64,000 nt of DNA. It comes from Wolfiporia cocos. Its lineage: Eukaryota > Basidiomycota > Agaricomycetes > Polyporales > Phaeolaceae. The first letter of the stretch is position 1; the number at the start of each line of letters is the position of its first letter. The position numbers and the translations under genes are program-made. The DNA is taken from assembly GCA_029448655.1 (NCBI GenBank), contig JACCLO010000006.1:806001-870000 (forward strand). Direction: 5' to 3'. The notes below the pieces were generated by a model. It saw nothing but the letters and a program-made list of their open reading frames with translations, did no database searches and was not told the DNA's origin. Positions 36,588 to 49,558 of this stretch are shown here, one piece after another.

Positions 36588-38706
36588 ATGCCACCCAAGA
36601 AGGCCGCTGCCGGCGAGAAGAAGGTGCTCCTGGGGAGGCCCAGTAACAACCTGAAGATCGGAATCGTAGGTTTGTCTCGCTGACGCGTGCGCCGTAAAGT
36701 ATCGAATGTCATGTCCCCGCAGGACTGCCCAACGTTGGCAAGTCGTCCTTCTTCAATGTCCTCTCCAAGACAGGTACGCCGCACGCGACTTGCGCGCCGT
36801 CGCGGGCTGATCTCGATTGCCTCCAGATCTTGGTATAGCGCGGAACTTCCCCTACGCCACCATGTATGTTCCTCATAATGCCGTCACGCTCTTCGGCGCA
36901 TTTGAGGACCCTTCGTGCCATGGACTAACGGCCTCTGTGTTCCAGTAACCCCGAGGAGGCGCGCATTCCCGTGCCGGACGCGCGTTTCGAATGGCTTTGC
37001 GACCTGTACAAGCCCGCCTCGCGTATCCCCGCTTTCCTAACTTGTATCGACATCGCCGGTCTGACCGCTGTAAGCTGCCCGTTCGCGCTCCGCTCGGATA
37101 CGTCGTTGACCTTCCCTAGGGTGCGTCGACGGGAGCAGGTCTCGGCAACGCCTTCTTGTCGCATGTCCGTGCCGTCGACGGTATCTTCCAGGTCGTCCGT
37201 GCCTTCGACGACGCGGAGATCATCCACGTCGAGGGTGACGTCGACCCTCTGCGTGATATGGAGATCATCCAGACCGAGCTGCGTCTCAAGGACATTGAAT
37301 GGGTCGAGAAGCACCTCGACGGTCTCAAGAAGTCCGGCCGCTCCCTGGGTAACAACAGTTTGGCTGACAAGGCCAAAAAGAAGGAGATTGTGTGTGTGCT
37401 TGGTGCATTGACGGTCAGCACGCACTGACAAGCTCGTAGGCGACCGTAGAAAAGATCTACAAAGTCCTCACACAAGACCAGAGGGACGTTCGTAAGGCCG
37501 AGTGGAATAACAAGGAGGTGAGCGTTCATAGCTTTGTCGAGATTCCATCTTCATTTTCCGTGATGATAAAGAGCGACAACGCTCGAATTAACCCAGCTCG
37601 TCGAGGCGGGAGTAACGCCCCATTGTGCCTTTGAGAACATGTTCTATTCTGACTACTTTGTAACTTCTGGCCGTGATATATTTCGCGATCGCACCTCCTT
37701 TTATCATTGCAATGCGCACAGAGGGACTAACAAGTTTTGCATTTACAGGTGACTATCGTTTTGCGTCTCATACCGATATTTCTTCGCTGCCAGTTATACG
37801 ATGACAAAGAGCACAGCGCTCGATTAACCCAGCTCGTCGAGGCGGGAGTAACGCCCCATTATGCCTATGAGAATACTGTTTATTCTGACTTCATTTTAAC
37901 ATCCATTTTAACATCTTTTGTATACAAGAGGCTGAGAGCTGACCCTCCATGTGTCTAGATCGATGTTGTCAACGGCCTACAGCTTCTCACCGCCAAGCCC
38001 GTAACGTACCTCGTCAACCTAAGCGAAAGGGACTACATCCGCAAAAAGAACAAGTGGTAGGTATTTTTCTCGCCCAGCAACACGGGGATTCAGAATGTAC
38101 TGCAGGTTGCCGAAGATCAAGGCATGGATCGATGAGCACAACCCCGGCGACCCGCTCATCCCCTTCTCCGTTGCGCTCGAGGAGCGCCTGGTGAACATGA
38201 CCGACGAGGAGGCTGAGGAGGAGCTGAAGAATCTCGGCACGCAGAGCTCACTGCCCAAGATCACCCAAGCCGGATATGCGTCCCTCGACGTGCGCTACCA
38301 TGGAACCTACCCAGTTATCTTGCGCTCACAATTCTTCCTTTTAGCTCATCCGCTACTTCACATGCGGCCCTGACGAAGTACGCGCCTGGACCATCCGACG
38401 CGGCACGAAAGCACCGCAAGCGGCCGGTGTCATTCAGTACGTCTCGTACGACGTCGCGCTGCTCCTTTCGCACTCATCAATTTATCCAGCACCGACTTCG
38501 AGAACAAGTTCGTTTGCGGTGAAATCATGAGCTACGAGGACTTGCGGGAGCACGGGAGCGAGGCCGCCGTCAAGGCTGCAGGCAAGCTCAGGCAGCAAGG
38601 CAAGCCATATGAGAGTGAGTGGACACTCCTGCGTCCCCAGGTGCTCGGACTGATCATAGTTGCAGTGGTCGATGGCGACATCGCCTACTGGAAATCTGGT
38701 GCTTGA
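36588..38706 (+). CDS. OLA1: Obg-like ATPase 1 (YchF/Ola1)
   Basis: P-loop ATPase of the Obg family, cytosolic, linked to translation and stress responses. It reads [34 protein letters not shown] (G1), [41 protein letters not shown] (G3 region), VRAFDD, then the coiled-coil arm, [19 protein letters not shown] (the altered G4 that explains ATP preference), and the C-terminal TGS domain ([40 protein letters not shown]). It ends YWKSGA, TGA 38704-38706. Introns start with 36670-36721; the one between NNKE and IDVVNG is 441 nt (37518-37958) and is built of two tandem copies. The frame stays open upstream to ATG 36450, adding a presequence-like extension. Confidence 0.95.
37518..37748 (+). repeat. 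First copy of tandemly duplicated OLA1 intron
   Basis: Starts with donor GTGAGC after NNKE and ends with a complete acceptor: branch-like GACTAAC and TTTACAG at 37742-37748. It contains the repeat core 37561-37664, which is nearly identical to 37799-37900 in the next copy, with a 38-bp stretch without mismatch. Confidence 0.8.
37749..37958 (+). repeat. Second copy of tandemly duplicated OLA1 intron
   Basis: Begins with a donor-like GTGACT directly after the acceptor of the first copy and ends GTCTAG before IDVVNG, with GCTGACC as candidate branch site. No exon lies between the copies. The shared core is at 37799-37900. Confidence 0.8.
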
Positions 38707-41059
38707 TTCTGCGAGTGCGGAGATGCTGTATATTGTGCTGCGTAGACATTACAAGGAAGTGTATTACTGTCAATGTACTTCAGACTCATTTCGAAATCGT
38801 TACGGAATGACCCTCCATGCATGGTGATACGGTTTAGAATTGCGCCACAACACCTTCTGTCTTCAATGAAGCAAGCACAGGCTTGACGGTGCTCAGACGT
38901 TACCCTCGCAGTCGCTGCAGCAACGCGCACTCCACGCGATAGAGGTGGTATGGGAAGAAAAGATGTGTTACGCGAGGTCGAACTGGGACTTACGCTTAGA
39001 AAAGCACAACGAAAATGATGGCCCGAATGTATTACTCCACGATAACATGTCAAAACGCGGGAACCTTCCTCTTACACATCAACCGCACAATGCTACGTCC
39101 TCCACCATATTTGGTGAGCCGGCCGGCAAAAGGATGCATGGTCGAGATAAATTGATGAGGGGAAGGGGATGCGAGCCGAAAGGGGACCTGGGGTACTTGA
39201 TTTGTCTTGTTTCCTACGCTATGATGGCGCAGAAGGGTTGCAGCGGCGTGCCCAATGGTGACGGCGGTGCGTCGAAGGTCGCAGCGAAGCGCTATGATAA
39301 CGAGCTGTCGACGAGAGGATTTCTCGACGAGACCCATGAGTGTTGAGAGGAAATACCCTCCACCTGAGCTTCCCCAATCACATCAGTGAAGGGGTGATAC
39401 TAATTGCAGCCTCGGCCAGACGGAGCTTTGTTCCATTTGGTCGATCGCGATGGCACCAGAACGTTCCGTCCTGTTGAATTACCCGTCCTATACCGGTGAC
39501 GAACTTGTGATGATCATCTACCGTAGTCGTTTCCTTGCAGCGACGATCCATCTTTCGATTGGATCGTGCCACCGTGCTATCCACACCGCATGCAAGAGGG
39601 GATCATAATGTCCGCCTAGCAGGGGCATATCTGACGACTCCGAAGGAGTCGCTTTCGACAGGCCGAACAAGTCGGTGCTGTCTCATCTTCAGTTGGACGA
39701 TGCAGTAGCAAGGTCCACAGTATCTCCACTGTATGACGGGCCGAGCGAATCGATAGCCGTCACAAGTGCCTTCAGGAGACAATGCCGGAGCCAAATCGCG
39801 TGCTGACGACTTGGCAAGCCGAACAAGTCGCCATGTTCATTGCCACCTCTCACGACGCCGGAGCGAAGTCGAGAAGTCAATATCTGCGGTTTCTATGCAA
39901 TCGCATAGATCACCATCATCCGGGGATCGCGCGATGCCGGATTTCCAGAGCAGCGTCAAACGATGACTGCTCGTGCTCTCATACCCATGACACAGCTGCA
40001 CAACCGACATCAGAAGCTATAAACCAGTTATGTTTGGGGAACATTACCCAACGGCTGGTCTGTGGGCTCCGATCGGGGAGATCGGTTTGCGGCACATCGC
40101 TCCATATGCTGTACAATCATGAGCAAACCCCCAGTTTCACAATGAAACTGCGAACCTGGAGGCTGCTCTCCTCGGGCCCCCGTTGGTCCTGCCCAGGCCC
40201 AGATATCCTTCCGGTGAGCAGGACCAACGCAGACTGGGATGCAAACCACGGTAATGGTGCGAAGGCAAGAAACCACGTATGACGCGGCCCTGCATATATG
40301 GCTGATTAGTGTTTGTTTATGATTGGTGTTGTGTGGTCTTATGGGTCCCTTGACCTTTCGAGACGGCCAGCTAGTGGCGCCGACGTGCGCTGTGCGTGCT
40401 GCAAGAGTTGGGTGGGACTAACGTTAACCAAAAACAGACGCAAGAGATGGACGAGCCGCCGGGTGGGCGGGCTATCCATCCCGTACGATTTGCGCACTTA
40501 CACGCGCGCGCGCGCGCGAATGCCGCGCACGGGAAGCGACGAAGGCCGCAGGGGGCACACGGGGAGATTACAAGGCTAGTAGTAGATACAAAGTGGCACG
40601 CCACAGGATGAAAAATATCGAAGAGAAAACACAAAAAAGGGTGAGGGGGGAAGGTCGAAGAGAAGACGGCGTGGCGGGCTGGTGAACGACGCGAGAAGGA
40701 AAGGCGGCCTCTCCCGGCTGCACCGTGACAAGGGCCCATAAAAAGCAATAAGGCTGGAGTCTGCACCAGGTTGTAGAGTGGACGTTTGCTCCGCTGGTTG
40801 AGCGCAAGTGACGCTTTGAGCTGTAGAAGGGACGGCGCGAGAATTTGTCCCGAGCAAATACTGTCTTTAAACATCTTCATGCAAAGGGCTGTGGTACTTG
40901 TTGCATACTGTCAGTTCCCCATCCTGGCGAGACTTGGTCACGCTGCTGACATAAGCGCCGGACAGTTCCTATCTTGGTACCAAAGTCGTCGCGTACTGTC
41001 GCTCAGACGGGCCGCTCAGCATGTCGTTGATACCCTCAAGAGCGTTCTAGTGCTCTGTA
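38707..41059. other. Long intergenic region between OLA1 and the IMD-like gene
   Basis: About 2.35 kb. Frames of 133 codons (38945-39346) and 166 codons (39782-40282) on the plus strand show no domain and no splice support. Two perfect hairpins lie at 40133-40149 and 40182-40228. A CG-dinucleotide run occurs around 40500-40520. No terminal repeats or transposase similarity were noticed. Confidence 0.4.
40182..40228. repeat. Perfect 11-bp inverted repeat (hairpin)
   Basis: GTTGGTCCTGC at 40182-40192 is the exact reverse complement of GCAGGACCAAC at 40218-40228, with a 25-base loop. Fifty bases upstream is a second perfect 7-bp inverted repeat, AGTTTCA / TGAAACT at 40133-40149, with a 3-base loop. 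No gene context explains them. Confidence 0.7.
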
Positions 41060-44018
41060 ATGGCATCTACAAACACTCAGCCTACGCCAGCCAACCGGAA
41101 TGATATCCACAAATCCTGCAAGACGTTGGAGACCGTTGTTAATCTCTTCAACGACTACTGCGAAGCAACGAATGGTATTTCTGCGTTGCGGAGGAAGCTT
41201 GCCAAGGCGCTGAGAGGCGCAGCAGCCGTAAAGTGTGTGCCGGAAATACCAGGTGCATACCGCTTCATGTCGTCTGCATCTAGTAGCTTATCAATCGTGC
41301 AGCCACCACCTTGATTACCAGCGCGGCCTTGCTGGAGAAGCTCTTCGACGTAGACAACAAGTTTGCGAAGCTGACGGACAAAGAGTGCAGCTCGCTTAAT
41401 AGCGACGTGAAGAGATGGTTTGCCGAGCTGAATGTGAGGATCTCGCTTATGAACGTTCCGCATCTTGCACGTATCGAGATTCGATGTACTCCCGCAAATC
41501 TGATCGCCTCCTTTCTGCGGCCAGTCGTAGATCGTGCTTCATCCCCTTCAGCAATTACACATGGTGCACAGAGAGCATCATGCTGAAAGGAATGACACGT
41601 TTGAGAGAAAATGATAACGCACGAGAATGTTTTACGACTCTTTACTGACTAGGCCCTGCAGAAGGAGGAGCTCGCCCACGATAAGCGACTTTCCGATGCG
41701 CATGGCAAAATCAAGCAAGCAAGCGAGCTATACGAGAAAAAGGTGAAGAAGAACTCACAAGATGCCTCGAAGGAACAGGCACGTTACATCAACCTTCTCA
41801 GCACTCTAGGGCCAGAAATCAATCAGGAGGAATAGTCAGCATTTCTGCCATTCCCTGACCATGTCATGCGATGGCTGATGTACTACCAAAGCAACCATAC
41901 TCTTCTGGTGACACGATGGCACAGCCTGGTCATGCGCAACGTCGCGGCATGTCTATCGCGCGTCGCAGATGGCGAGTGGCAGCGTTATTGTGAAAGCGTG
42001 CGCCAGTCCGCATCCATTATCGGTCCCCTCGGCGAGTATCGTGCATACTGCGAGGGCGGCTGGTCCGGACCCACGCCGGCAGGCCTTTCCAGTGCTCCCG
42101 CAACGGCTAACACAACCAATAATGTCGGCACGCAACCGGATCTTGCAAGCACACCCGTGTCAGACGGCAAGGAATCGCTATCACCGACAGTCGACCGACC
42201 GGTTGTCGCGCCTGACCAATCGTCTCGCCGCGTATCCATCCAGGGCGTCGATGCATCTTCAAGGACTGTGACGCTTGCCAATGAATCGCCTCAGGATCCC
42301 CCGCAATACCAACCCGGTCCTAGTCTCAATGAGCGGTTGTCTGACAAAGCTTCCTTCGAGGCAGCGCCGAGGGATCGCGTAGATCGCAAGAGCCGTTCTA
42401 CTACATCGTTGGCATCGCTCGCAGCTTTCCCTTCTCCACCCACGCATTTTCCTCTGCCTCCCGTTATCAGCGCTACGCCGAGCAACTCCTCAAAGGCGCA
42501 AGAAGACGATCAAGCGTCTGCACCAGTTCCGAAGGACAACTCGTTGCAGCAAAGGGATATAGAGATACCTATCACGGATACCCTCGCCGAGGCGCCGCAT
42601 GCAGACGCCTCGCAACAGCATGTTAACGAAGAAAGAACATCGAGAATCTCGGATCTTTCCACGCCAAGCACGGAGCGCCTCTCCAACGCAAGGACGCCCA
42701 GCCGTCAGGATACTGTGAAAGCGGGTGCAGATCGACATGACGACACAAACCTATCCCCATTACTGTTGAGCGCCTTTATAAGCGAGAGTCCGTCCGCAGT
42801 GCAAAGCGACCTGTCCAGAGCCCTTACAACCGATTTGGCGAGTCCTGAGGATGACGGAGCCGAATTTGGTATGCGCACAAGAGCTCAATCTGGGCGTGCG
42901 CAGAGATCGAACACAATCGATACTCTTCCTTCACACGCAGTCGAGCGAAGTGATACGGGCAGAAGCAATGTGAGCGTCGTCGCGTCTCTGCGTGATAGAT
43001 ACAGCAGACCGGTGCGTTCTCGTTCTTCTACTCCCCCCCGAGTCGAAGGGCTGAGATTCTTCACACCTTCTAGCCCGCTCCATCATCCCCGCCTCGTAAG
43101 GAGGTTCCACGGCTGCCAACCAGTGTGTCCCATTTGGCGAACAGATACGAGTCTACTAGTTCTCCTTCATCACCTCGCCAACCATCTGTATCACCAAACG
43201 AAGACCGTCGGCGTCTCACAGTTGATACATCACGTCGAGCATCAACTGCAGTCGCTCCAGAGCATACTCATCGAAGTATGACCACCCCGATAGCTGAGTC
43301 TGCAAGCTCAGTGCTAGTGCCGGCGCAGGATGATATCACTGCACGAAGGCGCCGAGTTGCGGAGCTCGAAGAGCTGGAGCTGAGAGAACAAGAGCTGGAG
43401 CTCCGGATGAAAGAGCGCGAGATCGAACAGCGCGCCAAGGAGCTTGAGCTTGAACGCGCACGAATTCTTAGCGCACGCGGCCCAGACAGTGGCTATGGCA
43501 GCGATGATGCGGGCATTGTGCTATCTGGCCGGTATGTCCCCCGCTCTCCCAACTCGCCGTCTGCCCCGCGCCCTCGCCATCCTCAACACTCTCTGAGTAC
43601 GACGAATATTATTTCACCTGCGACCCGTCCCTCCACGAGCTATCACCCTCCAAGTCAGCCATCATCTCCATTGTCTCCTCCCAAGGATCACGCGCCGTTC
43701 TGTGGTTGCGAGACATGCTCCGTATCCAGGTACCGGGGTTCATCAGGTGGAGCAGCACCCGTACTGCGCGACATGCGCCCGGTGGAGAACTTGGCGAGCA
43801 CACGATCCGACAAACCCAAGGGTTGGATCAAGCGTCTGAGCATGCCGGTGATGAGCAATGCCTTCTTGGATTCGAAGAAGAAGTTCGGCGCCAGCGGTTC
43901 GATTGGCGGCATGGACTCCCGCATCAGCCTTGCGTCCGCAGGCGAAGATGGCATGTTGCCGAGAGATGCTGTGGGCGCCATCAGAAATCGGAGCGCCACG
44001 AATCTCGCGCGCAGGTGA
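41060..44018 (+). CDS. IMD/I-BAR-like domain protein
   Basis: Likely membrane-curvature protein at the plasma membrane or eisosome-like sites. The N-terminal helical domain starts MASTNTQPTPANRNDIHKSC and continues ALRRKLAKALRGAAAVK, LITSAALLEKLFDVDNKFAK, KEELAHDKRLSDAHGKIKQA and YEKKVKKN, then YINLLSTLGPEINQEEYNH, LSRVADGEWQRYCE and GEYRAYCEGGWSGPTP. A long Ser/Pro-rich disordered region follows, then a coiled coil (ELEELELREQELELRMKERE) and a short Cys motif FCGCETC. The end is RSATNLARR, TGA 44016-44018. Introns used are at about 41257-41308, 41434-41661 (228 nt), 41834-41890 and 43013-43075; the last restores the frame across the disordered region. The IMD assignment rests on similarity to fungal I-BAR-like proteins as I know them. 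Confidence 0.75.
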
Positions 44019-44939
44019 TCATCACGATCGACATAGCTCCGGCGCTCTCGCCGACTTGCCCGAGATGTATACCACTGTTGATGAAACTCTCCGTCAATTT
44101 CTCATATATGTGCTTTTCGTAACATCTCAGGTCGGATTTATCGGTTGCGTTTCATCATGATGATTCAGCCTCGAGATTTCATCGTATTGCCTTCCGAAGT
44201 TTCAACGACATTCCGATAACAGCTGACAAGCGCGTTGTATGGGTGAGCGGTCTACGGCACGAGTCGGCTTCGAACAAAGAACTAATGCACAGTACTACCA
44301 AGGCGCTGTTTGACGGCTGTGATTGCACTGCCATTTCGGCAAGTCGTGTGGTTTCTCCGTTTCGAAGACCAAGCCTCTTGTCGTCTAGCTGCTATCAACC
44401 GTGTGCTCCACTTAGCCTCATGTCATTTAACTGCTACTGGGTATCTAGTCACATGGGACACATACTGGCGAATATAAGCACTGTATTAGGAGACGCATTA
44501 TACCCTGTACACAATGACTCCTTGCGACCGGCTGATGCACACTAAGGTGACTCACATCCCCCTACAACGGAGCCGTGCTCACTAATCTGAGCGCCTTGTA
44601 GAGTGATAAGCGATCATTGTAGCTGCATGCGCATATGAGTACAGTGGCTGCTAGCTGTTCCCATTAGCGACAGGTAGCGGAATGCAGCGCTGATTTGCTC
44701 TGAAACACTGACAGCGAATACAAATTGGCTTCCGCTCGCATACCGACGCTGGGAGCAACAGACGCTTTTCAGATGCCGCAGGTTTCCGCATCGAGGAAGG
44801 ATTGATGGATCATTGCCTCCCATCCCCTTGTTGCGCTCTCAGTTTGATGGATCCGCTGATGATAGCGGGCTGCATGTTGACGCTCTGCGTGATATTAAAT
44901 GCATCTCCTCAGTAGCTACATAGCCCATTATCTTGCGCC
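44019..44939. other. Intergenic region between IMD-like gene and first EF-hand/ZZ gene
   Basis: About 920 bp between co-directional genes. No coding frame above 100 codons with domain similarity was found. Confidence 0.4.
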
Positions 44940-47900
44940 ATGTCCTTCGTGCCACGTCTGCTGCACAAGATTAGCCGAAGGAAAGTGTCAGTGGCTAGCA
45001 GTTCTAACACCTCATCTGAGTCACTACCTTTGACGACGGCCAGAAGGAAACACAAAGTCAAGACTCATGTGCGGGCTGCCACTGAGCTTCCCGTTTTACC
45101 CAGTCACCCACTAGTCAATGATGAGGGGGATGTTATTATCACGTAGGTGCTACATTTGATGAATGTGCCGTGACAGCCATCGAGATCTTGCGTTAGACTG
45201 GCCCAAAAGTTCACCACAGTGGCTGATGCACCTCGTCCTCAATCGGATCTGATAGACGATGGTGACCTAGGTCGAGTTTTCGAATATGGCTGTGGACCAT
45301 TGTGCTGACTCATGAACAGAAGAGAAAGCATCCGCATTTGAGGGCGAGGCGGAAATGGTCAAAGAGGTCGTGGATACAGCAGCGGTCGCGGTCGCGGACA
45401 CCGATGCAGCAGAGGCCGTTTATACCTTTGTCAACACCATCCCAGCAGTTCTGGATCTTCTGGATGAGATCGGAAGCATTCATCCGTTTATCAGCGGTGA
45501 TTATGTCCTTTCACTCGGTCAAAATAAGGGCATCTTTGTGACTTCAATTCTCATGCAGTCGCTGTTGTGACATTCAAGACGGTGTGTCAACTTTTGCTCA
45601 AGCGCAAGACCAATGATGCCAAGGTCGTTGCGCTACATGTGGAGATGAAACAAACCATGATGGTCCTAACACGGTATGTTTCCTTCGTTGTATGTGACTT
45701 CTATGACGCGAATACGTATGATTCCAGCCTTAAACAACCAAATTTGCCATCCGGGGACTCTAGCACCATATCGCAAGATCCTCTGCTGCAGGAACTGATT
45801 CAATCGATCGCAAATGATATTCGGAAATGCAGCAATGCATGTGATGCATACTCCAAGATGAAAACGATAGCCAAGGTTCTGAAAGGACCTATATGGGAGA
45901 AGGCCTTCGTCGAATTTGTGGCGAAGTTTTCAGAGCATCGATCCAAGCTAACAACTGCAATCTCAACCTACGTTCAAGGGCAAATATCTACTGTTGACCA
46001 CAAGTTAGATGCTCTAGCACAGAATGTGCAGACCTTGTACTGTGGCCCGCTGCTGTCGTCGGAATGCCTGCAACTGACTTACCTCGCAGGTCGGACAACA
46101 TTATTTTCTTCCTACAGAGTCATATGCCTTCAGATCAGAAGGCCATCCTGGCGTCCATCGATAACAGTCAATATGCGGGCTGTTCTGATATGTTATTGCA
46201 CGACGAAAAAGCATTGCGTGAGCTGATCACGCAACAACCTAACCCTTCGAGCCACGATAGCAAACAGAACACGAGTGGCCTACCGCACCGCGACATCGAC
46301 CAACTGATCCGCGATCAATTGCAAGACCCGGCGGTAATTATCGAAAGAAACTTCGAATCGTTCCAACGCAAGTTCGATCTGCAACACAGACAGATCCTCG
46401 ATGGGATGAACGAGATAGCCCATCGAGAAGGCGATCGCATCATAAAGGAGCTTTCCGTTGGGCCGCATAATCGACTTCTTGATCAGGTTGGCACTGTGTG
46501 CCTCCTCCAGGATCGCCCTGTACTGAACCATGTTTAGGATGTTCACGCGATATGGACCGAAATGGTGATGTATTAGGAATGTTCACAGCGATTCTTCGCA
46601 CTAAAGTGTGTTGGTGACTCTTCAGGGCTGGCATGGTAGCGCAAAAGGACGCCATTTTGTGCTTGCAATTCGGGATTACTACCTCGATCGAGCAGCGCGT
46701 AGCGGCAGGGCAGAGACGACGGCAACGTCATCGCCCAATCTACTCGAAGACGTTTGGGCCCTAGACTACATCAATCCAAGCAGACTTCAGTCTATAGCTG
46801 AAGCCATCGACGACGACGCGTCTGGCTTCATCACCGTTTCCGAAGCAAATAAATTTACTAGTTCCCGTCCATCGGGCTGGAGGTGAGGATATATGAGCTC
46901 TATCCATGACTACTGAACCACTGACGGATTATCGATAGCTTACTGCGCTGGTTGGCATTTTGGGCCGTCGGTGGGCTCTATCCACACAATGCATCTGCGT
47001 CTGCTAATGCAGAACGTTGACCAGGATGGCAAGCCGCTGCTACGCAATATCTTCGCAAGATTCACAAGCTTCTCGAACATATTTATAAACTCATACCGAC
47101 TGTCCATGAAACCAACCGACAGAATGTTCACGACTACTATGCAATGATATGGTTTATTGTAACACAGATAACGTCTTCGCTTGTTCCGGCCGAAATCCCT
47201 GACACTGTCAAGGCGAAATTCGAGGACTATGTTGATGCACAGGAGCAAAGAATACGACGTAACTTCAAGGACGTCCACTATCATATTGACGATCACAGCA
47301 CGCTTGCATTGACAACCGGTCCTGGCAGAATTGAACAAGTTAGTGTATTTAATCATGGACCGTCGTGTTCACAGTCTGAAGCCCTTGCCTCGAAGTACCT
47401 CTTCACAGCCTTGTTCATACTTCTGCAGCGCGATCTTCAGATTATGCAAATCTGCCAATCTCATACGGTGGATCAGCGTGAGCTGTGGAACTCATATGAA
47501 AATATAGAATGTATACGCAGTGCGTGCATAGATCGTTTCATCACGCTGAGGGGTACGAAATCAGTTGACTATGCTAGATACACGAAGCTGACGAATTTGA
47601 AAATAACAATGCAGACACACTTCAGCATCAAGGTTTGGATCCTGGTCGTCAATTTCAGAGGACATATTTCGGTCTGGTGAGTTGCGAGAATAGATGTTCG
47701 TGTTGCAGTCCTTCGGCCCAGCTCATTTAGAACCAGTTCCAAAATTTGCAAGATCGAACCCGTCTACAATCTATCGAACCGTTGATCGATCCAAACGGTA
47801 TCGAAAATGAGGACGCCCTTGACACAACAGAGAGTGCCATAGACGTGCTCAAGTTCCCCTTAGCTAACCCCATCTCCGCAAATACCGGTGGATACAATAC

Positions 47901-49558
47901 ACCAGACTTTACCCCTTCTCCAAGCGACGAGAAGGCATCCGACGCTGTGAAGCTCATGTACGTGACCCGGAAAAGAGTCGGCGTGAAAACTCATGACCGT
48001 GATTGTATAGCCTAGGGCGATGGAGCGGTCACATATACCGACGCGACTATCCCGTGTCGCCCATGTTTTCTATAGATATTCATGGCGACCCTTCAAATGA
48101 GGATCGTTCGCGCGCTACCGGTAGCGAGAATGGCAATGTGCTCGGTACCGGCTTCACACTTGCTGGAGAGTACTCTAGAGGTCCGGACGGTCGTAACATT
48201 TATGTTTTCACCGTGCACCTTGTTGGACCTTTTCCGACACATGGTCTATGGGGTGCTCCATTCAGGCAATGCATGGAAGCGTCTCACGATCTCACGATTA
48301 CCCTCCGCGGCCAACTGAATGATCTAAGCAGCGCACTAACCGGGGAATGGACTATCGAAAACCAAGGGACCATGAATGGGTGGTTTTGTCTATCCCGAAA
48401 TACGCCCGAGGTACTTGCATGTCGACCAGCGCCGATCGACTACCGAGAGAATAAGCCACGCGCATTGTGGCGATACGCTATTCAAGCTGCGATACAAGAG
48501 GTTTCAAGACGAAGGCTCTCGTGGACCCTGTGTCAAAGGAGGCGGGACATGAGGATCCGCTGCATAAAACTGCTTTCCGACCTTCGGCATGGCCCCGCAC
48601 CTGGCCAAGCTGAACTCGAGCAACTCCATGAGCTCCGTCGAGTTCTCACTCCTGAGGACGTTTGTTTCTACGAGTCGATATTCCAACTCCAGCGTCACCT
48701 CATTTGCGTTCACTCGTGAGCGTTTAACAACCCGATCAATATCTTTTTTTCTAATACCCAATCTGTTCGGCAGCGTGGATTGCGATTTCTGTAATCGCCC
48801 GATATTGGATTCGCGCATAATCTGCATCGATTGCACAGCGCAAGATACCTTGGATCTATGTGATCGATCTCCGTGCAGGGATGCATCCATTTCACCTGAT
48901 ATCAGACCTGACCTGGGCCCTGCTGGACACACCCCGTCACATACCATCATTAAAGCAAGAAGATATGTTTTTCAGCGCGATTTGCCAAGCTTGCACAGCG
49001 ATGCCTGGGATGCGTTGCGCCGGGCACTCAGTGCTTTTCAGCCGGAGGAAGATGACAGTGGGACAGGGCAGGATGAGGACCCGGAACATTTGACGCCAAC
49101 ACAGCCGGCATGCACTGCGTGCAGCGAACCAGTCACTCAACCATGCTGGTACTGCATTGAGTGCGAAGGTGCGAAGGGGATGTCGTTGTTTCGATTCCGG
49201 GACTCATAATTAATATCCAGATGATGTCTTCATTTGCTGCTCTTGCGATGAGGAGAATGGAGGGGTAGCGCACGGAATGCACAAGCACACTCACTCGCTG
49301 GTGAGGTGTCAAGCACAAACTGACACCAATCCCGTGCCCATCGAGGAACGTCTAGCTCACATAGAGCAGCAATCATCCATCGTGGACCGGCGGCTCTCGC
49401 AATTGGAACGACGCTCTGCGCAGGTTGATGTACGGTTATCGCGCATCGAAACAATGCTAGAGCAGATACTAGTCAATACGTCAGTCTCGCATACCCGGCC
49501 GTTAGCACATAGCTGTGGCGCAGTCCGGGACGATCAGCTTGTAGCCGCTAGTGACTAG
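44940..49558 (+). CDS. Large EF-hand / double ZZ-finger protein, paralogue 1
   Basis: Not a characterised protein; the architecture is one I associate with Agaricomycete expansions. After MSFVPRLLHKISRRKVSVAS comes a helical N-terminal domain (TIPAVLDLLDEIGSIHPFIS, AVVTFKTVCQLLLKRK, EMKQTMMVLTRL, VLKGPIWEKAFVEFVAKFSE) that recalls HeLo/MLKL-like bundles. It is followed by DVHAIWTEMGWHGSAKGRHF, a canonical EF-hand loop DDDASGFITVSE (46.8 kb), WSLLRWLAFWAVGG, helical repeats to 47.7 kb, and a beta-rich module from LGRWSGHIYR to NGWFCLSRNTPEVLACRPAP. Then come an Arg-rich helical region, a first ZZ-like finger (CDFCNRPIL, CIDC, then SHTII), a second (CTACSEPVTQPCWYCIEC, FICCSC, H..H) and a coiled coil. 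The stop is TAG 49556-49558. About a dozen GT-AG introns; some edges are approximate. Confidence 0.8.

Noticed and set aside
39782..40282. 166-codon frame as a gene or transposon relic
   Set aside because: No recognisable domain, biased composition or splice sites; no terminal repeats nearby.
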